Shown here piece after piece: positions 1 to 7,594 of a stretch of DNA of 8,171 nucleotides. The notes under the pieces are model-generated. The model did not search any database and was not told the DNA's origin. It saw only the letters and a list, made by a program, of their open reading frames with translations. Every line of letters starts with the position of its first letter. Position 1 is the first letter of the stretch. The position numbers and the translations under genes were made by a program. Source of the stretch: Planctomycetota bacterium (GTDB lineage Bacteria > Planctomycetota > Phycisphaerae > WQYP01 > JAJZKY01); NCBI GenBank assembly GCA_021803885.1, contig JAJZKY010000177.1, positions 1 through 8,171 on the forward strand, written 5' to 3'.

Positions 1-2231
1 GTAAGCCAATTCGTTACACCTGATGACCAGCCGTGGCATAAACTAATGAGATAATTCCAACCGGGATTAGACTCTGGCGTCCCATTGTTGTCCAGATAAA
101 GGTGAAAATGCTTTTTGGGCCAGGAAGGGTCATATTTTTCCCAGAAGGTGGTGGCTCCCTCATGAATCATCCCGCCCCAGTAATACCGAATAAAGTTCAA
201 CGCCTGCCTGTAATGCCCAAGATGGCTTAAAGCGAAAATCACAAAATTGTTGTAATAAGGCGTGGCCACCTGCTTCCATGACGGGTCCTGTGGTCCCAGT
301 ATTCGGGCGTATATGGCCCTTTTTTGCCGCGCATCGGCAACATGCGAATCAATGGCCATGGCATTGACTTGACGGATATTGGTGAACGTATGGGTTTGGG
401 GATTGGCCAGGTATTGGCGGGCAGCGGCTATAAGTTGCCGCTCCCACGCGACGTATTTGGCGGCATGGACCGAATCTCCCATGACCTTAAGCAGGAAGAC
501 GGCCCGGCGCACGCCCCAACATGTATATAAATCTGTGGCGATATTGGCCTGCGGCGTGTCAGGCGCGGCGATAAGTTGGGGTGCCCAATCCACAAAATTC
601 CAGCCGGCCTTGAGTTTATTGACGAAGAGATTTTTATTGTTAAAGCCTAATTTCATGTATCGCAACATCGACAGCAGCAGTTGATGTTGCGATTGAATGT
701 ATTTTAAATCGCCGGTATGCCGGTAAAAATCAGCCAGGCCGCAGATCCAGGCGTTGGAATAACCAGGAAGGTTATTCACATAGCTGATGGGTAAAGCGTC
801 CGCGGGCCTTCCACCCTGGGCTTGCAGACGTACCTGGGTCATGCTTAACTTCATTAAAAAGTGATCCAGAAAGACATTGTTGATGGTCTGGCCGGAAATT
901 TGCAGATCACCCATCCATAGTGCGCGATCACGTTTCGGACCATCCCAGATTTGTTCCTGCATGCATAGGTGCGCGGTATAAGCCCCCGTATACCATATTC
1001 TGGTCAACAGCGGATCGGAACACGCGAACGCTCCCCGGTATTTAACCGGGTAATATTTGAAATCCAGACGCAGACCATTGAGATGAATCGGACCATGTCC
1101 CAGGAATTGGACCGTGGCATATCGAAAGGCACTGTACGGAGTTGATTCAGTTCGTCCGGATTTCAAGGGCAGTGGATGCACACCGCCCCACGGACAATGC
1201 AGTGCTTCTCCACGTGATTCGCCGGTACCAATAATCACGGTGCCGCCGGTGCCGCGTACCTGAATGCGTCCCGCAACCTCCTGGCCAAAACTCAGCAGCA
1301 GCTCCGGAGCCTTGTCCGCAGAGGTGAGGACCAGAATCGGCTGGTTGATAACGTTTTTGGTGTGCACGAACTGCGGAGCATGGCGCCCCGGATGAATCAG
1401 CAATCGTACCCGGCAGGCTGGAGCCAATTTAGAACATCCCCGGTACTCGGGGCGCAAGGCAGCCGCATTTTTTGCAGTCAGAACGCGTGCCAGAGTATGT
1501 AAGCCGGAAAAGGCCCGGCGATCATGAATAACCGTAACCCGCTCCGGCTGAAAATAAAGATGAACCAGATAGCTTGCATGCGTCGGCCATGGATGTACCG
1601 CGTCAGCCCATGGTCCTGTGCCGTACACCGCCTCAACAGTAGCTGGATGCCACTGCTTTCCGGTCGGATGGCCTGGCCAGTTGTTTCCCGGTTGCTGACA
1701 AACCTGCCAGGAGCGGTCGGTTTTTAACAGCGTTTTACCGGCGCTGATCAGCCAGAGAATAACTCCGGCCGGGCCGCCATCATTGGTCGCCTTTATCGCA
1801 AATTCATTAGGACCAATCCGAAGAAAGCGTGAAATATTGATGCGACGCGCATGGCTCCAACCCAGCACGTTGGAAAGATGAGCTGTGACTTTTTTGCCGT
1901 TGATATAAAGCGTAAAATAGTTATCCGCCGTCACATATACCATCGGATGATCGGGCAGCGATTGCAACATCAGGGTTTTATACAAATACACACTCTGGTG
2001 ATTTCCGACGGTGGAGGCCCATATCCAGGCGGGTGGATTGCCAAACGCGTGAACCGGCACCTTGGGTAACGGTAGACCATAGGTTGGATCAAGGCTGTAG
2101 CGCGCGAACCGCCGGCCATGCGGCCATTGACTGTGCGCTGATAAACTGCCACCAACAAATAGAGCACACATCAGGACAGTTATTAATATCCAATTGCCGT
2201 TAAGCCAATCATACTGTTTTTGATGCATCAT
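1..2231 (-). CDS. GH78-type alpha-L-rhamnosidase, exported, C-terminus cut by window edge
   Basis: An uninterrupted frame of 743 codons runs from the ATG at 2231 to the left edge with no stop, so the C-terminus is missing. The product probably cleaves terminal alpha-L-rhamnose from a glycan outside the cytoplasm, as GH78 enzymes do by inversion. Residues 14-32 form a hydrophobic export segment. A WIW motif at 69-71 opens an N-terminal beta-sandwich (about 69-165, with YINGKKV near 109-115), typical of GH78 accessory domains. A second beta-rich region covers about 220-395. The (alpha/alpha)6 barrel starts near 400. It carries DGPKRDR at 430-436 followed by WMGD at 439-442, EGATTFWE at 691-698, and CHGWS at 732-736. 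By spacing, D430, D435 and D442 match the acidic trio of GH78 enzymes, and E691 or E698 is the candidate base. It is last in a minus-strand run, 61 bp after the tandem-barrel gene. An in-frame ATG at 2261 is an alternative start. Family assignment is confident; linkage specificity is not known. Confidence 0.88.
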   Translation of the reverse strand, partial: MMHQKQYDWLNGNWILITVLMCALFVGGSLSAHSQWPHGRRFARYSLDPTYGLPLPKVPVHAFGNPPAWIWASTVGNHQSVYLYKTLMLQSLPDHPMVYVTADNYFTLYINGKKVTAHLSNVLGWSHARRINISRFLRIGPNEFAIKATNDGGPAGVILWLISAGKTLLKTDRSWQVCQQPGNNWPGHPTGKQWHPATVEAVYGTGPWADAVHPWPTHASYLVHLYFQPERVTVIHDRRAFSGLHTLARVLTAKNAAALRPEYRGCSKLAPACRVRLLIHPGRHAPQFVHTKNVINQPILVLTSADKAPELLLSFGQEVAGRIQVRGTGGTVIIGTGESRGEALHCPWGGVHPLPLKSGRTESTPYSAFRYATVQFLGHGPIHLNGLRLDFKYYPVKYRGAFACSDPLLTRIWYTGAYTAHLCMQEQIWDGPKRDRALWMGDLQISGQTINNVFLDHFLMKLSMTQVRLQAQGGRPADALPISYVNNLPGYSNAWICGLADFYRHTGDLKYIQSQHQLLLSMLRYMKLGFNNKNLFVNKLKAGWNFVDWAPQLIAAPDTPQANIATDLYTCWGVRRAVFLLKVMGDSVHAAKYVAWERQLIAAARQYLANPQTHTFTNIRQVNAMAIDSHVADARQKRAIYARILGPQDPSWKQVATPYYNNFVIFALSHLGHYRQALNFIRYYWGGMIHEGATTFWEKYDPSWPKKHFHLYLDNNGTPESNPGWNYLISLCHGWSSGVTNWL

Positions 2232-2238
2232 TGTATTT

Positions 2239-2243
2239 TCCTT
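2239..2243 (-). promoter_or_regulatory. Ribosome binding site for the rhamnosidase start at 2231
   Basis: AAGGA on the minus strand lies 7 nt before the ATG at 2231, which is followed at once by a second ATG at 2228. The surrounding leader is A-rich. This pairing gives a short N-terminal region before the hydrophobic segment, which suits a signal peptide, so I chose 2231 as the start. Confidence 0.6.
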
Positions 2244-2266
2244 TTTCAGACTGGATTTCATGCAAG

Positions 2267-2271
2267 CTCCC
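2267..2271 (-). promoter_or_regulatory. Alternative ribosome binding site for an in-frame rhamnosidase start at 2261
   Basis: GGGAG on the minus strand lies 5 nt before another ATG at 2261 that is in frame with the rhamnosidase. Using it would add ten residues rich in lysine (MKSSLKKENT) in front of the start at 2231. Both starts have a credible Shine-Dalgarno sequence, and the sequence alone does not decide between them. Confidence 0.4.
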
Positions 2272-2292
2272 GGTTTGACACCGCACACTATC

Positions 2293-5200
2293 CTACCGCC
2301 GGAACTTCGCCCGGTAATAATAGCGGAATGGTGGGGCGCAATCGCCGTTAAGATAAAAATCACTCCACTTGCCGGTCTGTTGAATATTGTCCGCCCATTT
2401 GAAATGAATATCTGCCGGCAGCTTTCCCGCCAGGCCCAACAACTTCCGTGGCACCACCACTTCCATCTGATCTCCCTTTACGCGGTATTGTACCTTACCG
2501 ATGATTTTCCATTTATATTGATTACCAATATTCTTTTGCAGCGTGGTGGTATGATCATTGAGCACCTTGCGATCAATGACATAGTTATAACCCAGCCATC
2601 CCTTATGGGGATTTCCAGTGCTGTTGATAAACAGCAGCATCCAGTTGGGGCTTTTCCAACTGGTAATTGTTTTACGCGTCTGCACCCAAAAATAAATATT
2701 TTTGGCGTCGTAGCAGACTTTGGCGCCGATAATATCATTGCGGCCCGTGTTATTCCTGTATACCGGCAATCTCGGCCCGTTGCCCCACCCCTGATAATCC
2801 CGATGCACCGCCAGACCGATATTATTGATAAACAACGGATTTACAGTCGCCCATTGCTTCCATGATTCATCCGGATGAATCGTCGCTGCGCTGATCGGCG
2901 GCAAAGGATGAACACCTTTGTAGCGGCGTATGCCGGAAACCATCTGATAATAATAGTCATCCTCGAAGCCGCCTTTCATCGGCTGCGCGTCGCGCGAATA
3001 TTCCGCGTCAAACTCATCGACATAAATCGGATCTCCGGGCTTAACCCTGTGGCCTATCATGGTGGGCCAGGAATCCGGCCCCGCCCCGCCACTGGGAAAA
3101 CAGCCGGCAGTCCATTCGTTCCAGCCGGTGATGAACACAAATGCCGGATCCACTTTCAGTACATGCCGCCACTGTTCCGCAAAACACAATCCCGCCGCCG
3201 GATCTTGCAACGCCCGCGGTGGCTCAACGCCGTTGTGAAAACTTCGTCCGATATTGGCGGTGGCCGCCCATCCGCCGACAGCCACCGGCATTTCCTCCGG
3301 CATTTTGGGGCTGCTATGCCAGGCGTATTCCCAGCAGTTCCCCGGAGCCACGTTATCCCATCCCCAGCGATTTTTTCCACCGGTCCAGGCCCAGCAGTAC
3401 CGCAGCGTAAAATGCTTTCGCTTTTTAGCCGGAATTTGCCTGGCCTGGCCTGTATACAGCAACAACGGTTTACCTTCCCACCGGAACCAGAGATTTTTGT
3501 ACAGGCCTTTTTGGTAAATGTTCCGGTAATCCGTATTCCAGGCGCCATGACCGGTAAAGCAGGCGAAGTCCGGCGTTGCATCACCCAATTTTCGCAAGCG
3601 CTCAAAGGTCTTGAATATGGCCCTCTGCGTGTTCGGGTACGTCGGGCCATTGGTGTTGTCGAAAATAAGTGTATTGACGCCGGCGTCAGAGAGCATCTCG
3701 GCATTCTGTCTAATCACCCACGGATCGCTGCTGCGGTAATAGCCCACCAGTGGTTCGCCCCACCAGTGGACCGTGTGCAGCGGCCCGATGAGATACCAGC
3801 CGGGGCGATAATGCCGCCGGGCGATGATCTTATCATTGTCATACAGGTAATATTCCTTTTTGCCTTTGGCAAAGCGATAGGCGGGGTGGTTATACGCAGT
3901 AAAGTAGAAAATGCCGACAGACTTGTTTTTACGCGGCGGCCCAACCGTGCGGTAGTGCGGCAGCACACGCCCCAGGGCGTCGATGGCACCCCACGTATCC
4001 GGACCGGCCACCTCCGGATCAGCGGCGGTACGGGATGCCGCCACCGGAGTCGCAGTGTGGCCATGAACATCAGTCGAGTTTACTTTATTCGTAAAAAAAA
4101 TAACCCGCGCTACCGCCGGAACCGGATGGGATAACCGGTGCGACTGGTGCCCATAAGACAGATCAAACACACTTACCGCACCATTCGCCCGCAGAGTCAG
4201 CTCATGCCGGCCTGGCTTCAAGCCGGAGAGGAGCACGGTATACGTGCGGGCCGCACTGTTAATATTGCCGGCGATTTTCCGGCCATCGAGCTGAAGTGTA
4301 AAACTCCGCGGCTGCTTGCCGACACAAGCCCAGCGCACGGTGATACGCGGTGTTTTTACCACTTGCCCGCGATGCGGCGCGCCAATCGCCAGGATCGTCG
4401 AACGGGGATGTTCCTGATGATACAGATGAACAAAGGCCCGCGTCAGATTCAGATAATAAAAGCCCCAGCCGCCGCAGCCGCGATAAGCGCAGGCGGTCAG
4501 AGATGTAGGCTCAATATCATTGTTGAGATGCAGGTTATAACAATCAACATATTGATTATGCCGCGGCCCATAGCCATGGCCAATGCTCTGGCCGGCAAAT
4601 TCATTCCATTGGCAGATATTCAAGAAATGCGGGCGATAGTGCAAGGCAGTATTGAATTCCCTTACATAAGTAAACCCATTGTCTCGGGCCCGCGCCGACG
4701 GCGCCAGCCAACCGCCGGCGGCGAAATAGGCCGGAGTAATCGTCAAGGCTTCGCATTGGCCACGGTAATAAGTTGGAATGGGGCGAATCGATCCGTCCAT
4801 CCAGGACCAGTAGCCGGCGATGGCGTGGCCGTGAGTATCGTGAGTATATTGCAATTGTGACGACATCCAGCGCACGGTGAAATCATGGGTGTTAATCGGC
4901 GGCTCTCCAGCGGCCAACTTGCCCGCCAAAAAGCCCGGGCCGCCACCGTTGAATATCACAATTAACGGCTTTTTGTGATAATCCAGCCATAAACCGGCAA
5001 AATGAGGATTTTGAATGTAGTTTCGGTAAATCCACGCCATTTCTCCATTGATGGCCGTGGTGGTGGTTACAGGGCCGTTATCCAGCCCCAGCAGGAGTGT
5101 GACCCTGGGAGTGGCAATTCCCTGGTGTCGCATTCGGGCATAAGTTTTTAAAAGCAGCGTCGTGGCGGATATCAATTGCCTGGCATTGGGTGGGCACTGG

Positions 5201-5868
5201 CGGAAGTACGTCTTGCCCCAAAGATTATTAGACCAGTCAATGAGAATATAGTTAATCCCCATTTGATCCAGCCACAGCGCATGCTGCCGGATAACCGCCG
5301 GATTCAAAGAGGAATATTTCCCCAGCAGCGGAATCGATTCCGCTGTATTCCATGTTACATTCAGCGGTGTAAACCATGGTTCATATTCCATGCCCACCAG
5401 ATGCCGCCGATGTGCCGGAACGGTGAATTTCCGGGCCAGTACATGCACCACAACGGTATTAGAGGCACGAGCTTGTCTGGCCAGGGGTTGTCCAACCGGG
5501 AAAACCGCCCTTACAGGCCCTTGGGCCGCCACCTGTATCCGGGCCGCTCCCACTTCAGGCAGGGGAATCATAAACGTCGCCTGGCCACGCCGATTAGTCT
5601 TTTCGGCACAGCCCCATTGTTTTCCATTGACATACGGCCACAATTCCACACCTGCAATCCGGTCTTGACGCCCGAATTGTCCCGGTTTCGGTACAAGAGT
5701 GGCTTGAATGGTCAACGTTCCACCTTCCGGAATTGATGTGCGGCTGGTTGCGATGCGCACGCCGGCGGCGTAAATCACTACAGCCGACATCTCAATGAAT
5801 ATCATTCCCACAATCAATAACACGAAGCACAAGACGTTCCGTCGAGCCATTATTATCATCATTATCAT
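2293..5868 (-). CDS. Exported tandem GH99/WbsX-like double-barrel protein with C-terminal CBM9/DOMON-like domain
   Basis: This 1191-residue protein is probably a secreted or membrane-anchored glycan hydrolase of unknown specificity. Basic residues R9-R10 precede a hydrophobic segment (about 11-34), which suggests Sec export. An Ig-like sandwich (about 36-145) leads to barrel 1 (about 155-487), with YEPWF at 162-166, DWSNN at 211-215, LLLGLDNG at 258-265, QWNEF at 420-424 and NNDIEP at 449-454. A second Ig-like sandwich (about 495-570) and a linker lead to barrel 2 (about 622-985), with GIFYF at 652-656, HWWGEP at 701-706, GYYRSSDP at 709-716, FDNTN at 736-740, GWNEW at 915-919 and DDYYYQ at 970-975. 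The C-terminus (about 1000-1191) resembles a CBM9/DOMON sugar-binding sandwich. E423 and E918 are the candidate catalytic glutamates. GGAG 5 nt upstream supports the first ATG, although further in-frame ATGs follow at 5862, 5859 and 5850. Fold-level assignment is by motif recognition only; a structural or non-catalytic role for one barrel is possible. Confidence 0.75.
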   Translation of the reverse strand: MIMMIIMARRNVLCFVLLIVGMIFIEMSAVVIYAAGVRIATSRTSIPEGGTLTIQATLVPKPGQFGRQDRIAGVELWPYVNGKQWGCAEKTNRRGQATFMIPLPEVGAARIQVAAQGPVRAVFPVGQPLARQARASNTVVVHVLARKFTVPAHRRHLVGMEYEPWFTPLNVTWNTAESIPLLGKYSSLNPAVIRQHALWLDQMGINYILIDWSNNLWGKTYFRQCPPNARQLISATTLLLKTYARMRHQGIATPRVTLLLGLDNGPVTTTTAINGEMAWIYRNYIQNPHFAGLWLDYHKKPLIVIFNGGGPGFLAGKLAAGEPPINTHDFTVRWMSSQLQYTHDTHGHAIAGYWSWMDGSIRPIPTYYRGQCEALTITPAYFAAGGWLAPSARARDNGFTYVREFNTALHYRPHFLNICQWNEFAGQSIGHGYGPRHNQYVDCYNLHLNNDIEPTSLTACAYRGCGGWGFYYLNLTRAFVHLYHQEHPRSTILAIGAPHRGQVVKTPRITVRWACVGKQPRSFTLQLDGRKIAGNINSAARTYTVLLSGLKPGRHELTLRANGAVSVFDLSYGHQSHRLSHPVPAVARVIFFTNKVNSTDVHGHTATPVAASRTAADPEVAGPDTWGAIDALGRVLPHYRTVGPPRKNKSVGIFYFTAYNHPAYRFAKGKKEYYLYDNDKIIARRHYRPGWYLIGPLHTVHWWGEPLVGYYRSSDPWVIRQNAEMLSDAGVNTLIFDNTNGPTYPNTQRAIFKTFERLRKLGDATPDFACFTGHGAWNTDYRNIYQKGLYKNLWFRWEGKPLLLYTGQARQIPAKKRKHFTLRYCWAWTGGKNRWGWDNVAPGNCWEYAWHSSPKMPEEMPVAVGGWAATANIGRSFHNGVEPPRALQDPAAGLCFAEQWRHVLKVDPAFVFITGWNEWTAGCFPSGGAGPDSWPTMIGHRVKPGDPIYVDEFDAEYSRDAQPMKGGFEDDYYYQMVSGIRRYKGVHPLPPISAATIHPDESWKQWATVNPLFINNIGLAVHRDYQGWGNGPRLPVYRNNTGRNDIIGAKVCYDAKNIYFWVQTRKTITSWKSPNWMLLFINSTGNPHKGWLGYNYVIDRKVLNDHTTTLQKNIGNQYKWKIIGKVQYRVKGDQMEVVVPRKLLGLAGKLPADIHFKWADNIQQTGKWSDFYLNGDCAPPFRYYYRAKFRR

Positions 5869-5873
5869 CGCAA

Positions 5874-5877
5874 CTCC
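5874..5877 (-). promoter_or_regulatory. Ribosome binding site for the tandem-barrel gene
   Basis: GGAG on the minus strand ends 5 nt before the ATG at 5868. Four in-frame ATG codons lie within the first seven codons (5868, 5862, 5859, 5850). The spacing favours the first, with 5862 or 5859 possible. The choice changes only a few residues before the export signal. Confidence 0.6.
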
Positions 5878-5938
5878 AGAATTATATGATTAAAATTCAT
5901 TCTTCAAACCCGTACCTTCGGATTCTCCGCATGGGTCA

Positions 5939-7579
5939 TCATGGATAGCGTGTATCCAACAGCAACTGTGGCACACGGAATCCCTGACGGTACTGCCGAA
6001 TGAGTTTTGTAACCAAGTCCAGGTAATAATATCCCCACCCGTCGGAATAAGGGCCGTCAAGACGGTGAATCACCGTCGGTTCGATATCGTTGCTGGCTTC
6101 CACACCGTATTGATCCGGCGCGGCAAATTCATTCCACTGCTGAATCATGATGACCTCCGGTTCATAACGAAAGGCAGCGGCCATGTATTGCACCAGCGTA
6201 GCCCCAGAGCACCGCAGATGCGCGTCCCAATCGAGCCATGAGCCGCCGCCGGCTTCATTGCCGCCCAAGGCCACCGACGCCACCATCTGTTCGTTACGCG
6301 TGAAAGCCAATCCCCCAAAACTCTGAGATCCGCCATAAGGCAGTCCGGCGGCCGAGCCGGCCATTGCCTCAAATATAACCCGCCGTCCGATTAAATCCGC
6401 CACATCCCATTGCCGCATGGTGAACTGAGACATGGCGGGCGGAAAAGCGCGGCGTAAAATGGCCCCCGTGTCGGCGTCGCGTAACACGAAGAGGTCCTGC
6501 CCCGCAGGGATTTTCCCGCCGGGAAAACGCAGCTTGGAGTACACCCAGTAATCCACGCCGCTGTAATTGAAGGTTATAACGCGTTCCGTTACGGTAAACG
6601 CTGGACTGACCAATGCACCGCCGCTCCCCTTGGGACACGTAGCATAGGCCCCGATATTCGCCTGGTGGGCCAACGACCAGCCGGTTCCCACCTTCCAGGG
6701 CCGCAGAGATTGGTTTTGAAACGGAAAGATCGGAACCGTGGGGCCGTTGATAATCGGCGCCCGATCACACCAGCTCCAGGCGCCACCCGGATTCAACGTA
6801 ATTTCATGGAACGCGCCCATGAAACGTACGGTAAATTGTGGTGTCAGATCGGCCGGTGGATGGTCTACCGCTGGTTCAGGAAAAATGGTCAATAACGGCT
6901 TGCCGTCAAAATTCTGCCACAGACGGACGTATTCAGGTTTGGCTAAAATGTCGTGTTTGATGCGTTGAATCTGCGCGTAAAATTGCGGCGTATCGCAACG
7001 GCCGTTATCCAGCCCCAGCAATAGCGCAAATTTCGGGCGACGCTTCAAACGTGTATATTCCGCCAGCAGACGCAAGGTGGCGCCGATGATCTCCTCGGCA
7101 ACTCCATTGCTCCAGTTGCCTCCGAGATTGTTTGACCAGTCGATTAAAATAAAATCAAACCCGGCGTCGTAAATCCAATGGGCATGTTGGCGAATTACTT
7201 TCGTATCCAACGACGAGTAATATCCCAATACCGGTTTGGCTTCCGCAGTGCCCCATCCGCCGGTGCCGATAAACCAGGTTTCGTAACCGATGCCAAAGAG
7301 CGTTGTCTTTCGCGCTTGCAGCGCTGCTCCGGTGACCGTAGGTTCCGTTTGGAGTTTGAGACGATGGTCCGCTGCCATTCCCATAGCATCGGTCTGCCGG
7401 GACGCCGCCGCCCCGGCCAATGCCGTCCCGGCCACCAGCCCCGACACTCGGAGAAATTGTCTGCGATCCACGGCCACACTGGATGCGTCATGGCGTTTGG
7501 AAGAATCACCTTGTTGGTGGAATTGCGGCGCTACACCATCCGCCGCTGGAGCAGAGTTCTGATTTTCGGGAATGTCCAA
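5939..7579 (-). CDS. Tat-exported GH99/WbsX-like barrel protein with an inserted beta-sandwich domain (TTG start)
   Basis: This 546-residue protein is probably a glycan-cleaving enzyme exported folded by the Tat system. A polar N-terminus leads to DRRQFLR at 38-44 and an Ala/Gly-rich hydrophobic stretch to about residue 59, a standard Tat signal. The barrel starts near 95 (GIGYETWF at 96-103) and matches barrel 1 of the next gene: GYYSSLD at 119-125, VIRQHA at 128-133, ILIDWSNN at 144-151, LLLGLDNG at 186-193, QWNEF at 481-485 and NDIEP at 497-501. E484 is the candidate catalytic glutamate. About 135 residues (roughly 291-425) have no counterpart in that barrel and look like a beta-sandwich, with WDVADLIGRR at 391-400 resembling a motif I associate with domains attached to GH32 enzymes. 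The start is TTG: an in-frame TAA lies at 7595-7597, and the first in-frame ATG (codon 66) would remove the Tat signal. The tandem-barrel gene follows after 70 bp. Substrate unknown. Confidence 0.78.
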   Translation of the reverse strand: MDIPENQNSAPAADGVAPQFHQQGDSSKRHDASSVAVDRRQFLRVSGLVAGTALAGAAASRQTDAMGMAADHRLKLQTEPTVTGAALQARKTTLFGIGYETWFIGTGGWGTAEAKPVLGYYSSLDTKVIRQHAHWIYDAGFDFILIDWSNNLGGNWSNGVAEEIIGATLRLLAEYTRLKRRPKFALLLGLDNGRCDTPQFYAQIQRIKHDILAKPEYVRLWQNFDGKPLLTIFPEPAVDHPPADLTPQFTVRFMGAFHEITLNPGGAWSWCDRAPIINGPTVPIFPFQNQSLRPWKVGTGWSLAHQANIGAYATCPKGSGGALVSPAFTVTERVITFNYSGVDYWVYSKLRFPGGKIPAGQDLFVLRDADTGAILRRAFPPAMSQFTMRQWDVADLIGRRVIFEAMAGSAAGLPYGGSQSFGGLAFTRNEQMVASVALGGNEAGGGSWLDWDAHLRCSGATLVQYMAAAFRYEPEVIMIQQWNEFAAPDQYGVEASNDIEPTVIHRLDGPYSDGWGYYYLDLVTKLIRQYRQGFRVPQLLLDTRYP

Positions 7580-7585
7580 GATGGT

Positions 7586-7590
7586 TCCTT
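7586..7590 (-). promoter_or_regulatory. Ribosome binding site supporting the TTG start
   Basis: AAGGA on the minus strand lies 6 nt before the TTG at 7579. No ATG or GTG is available in frame between the upstream TAA (7595-7597) and this point, so this site decides the start of the Tat-exported barrel protein. Confidence 0.65.
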
Positions 7591-7594
7591 TCTC

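Noticed and set aside
1970..2167. 65-codon minus-strand frame beginning inside the start of the rhamnosidase
   Set aside because: It is out of frame with the rhamnosidase, which runs without a stop through the same bases and has the domain motifs.
2260..2865. 201-codon open frame on the plus strand
   Set aside because: It is antisense to the CBM9/DOMON-like end of the tandem-barrel gene, and the translation resembles no family.
2875..4134. 419-codon open frame on the plus strand
   Set aside because: It lies wholly antisense to the tandem-barrel gene, whose frame has clear domain motifs. The plus-strand translation is rich in Arg/Pro/Ile with no recognisable motif and is explained by the codon use of the opposite strand.
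5881..5886. TATAAT on the minus strand with TTTGAA 16 nt upstream, a possible promoter for the tandem-barrel gene
   Set aside because: The predicted transcription start would fall in or after the GGAG ribosome binding site at 5874-5877, leaving no leader that includes it. The AT-rich spacer makes a chance match likely.
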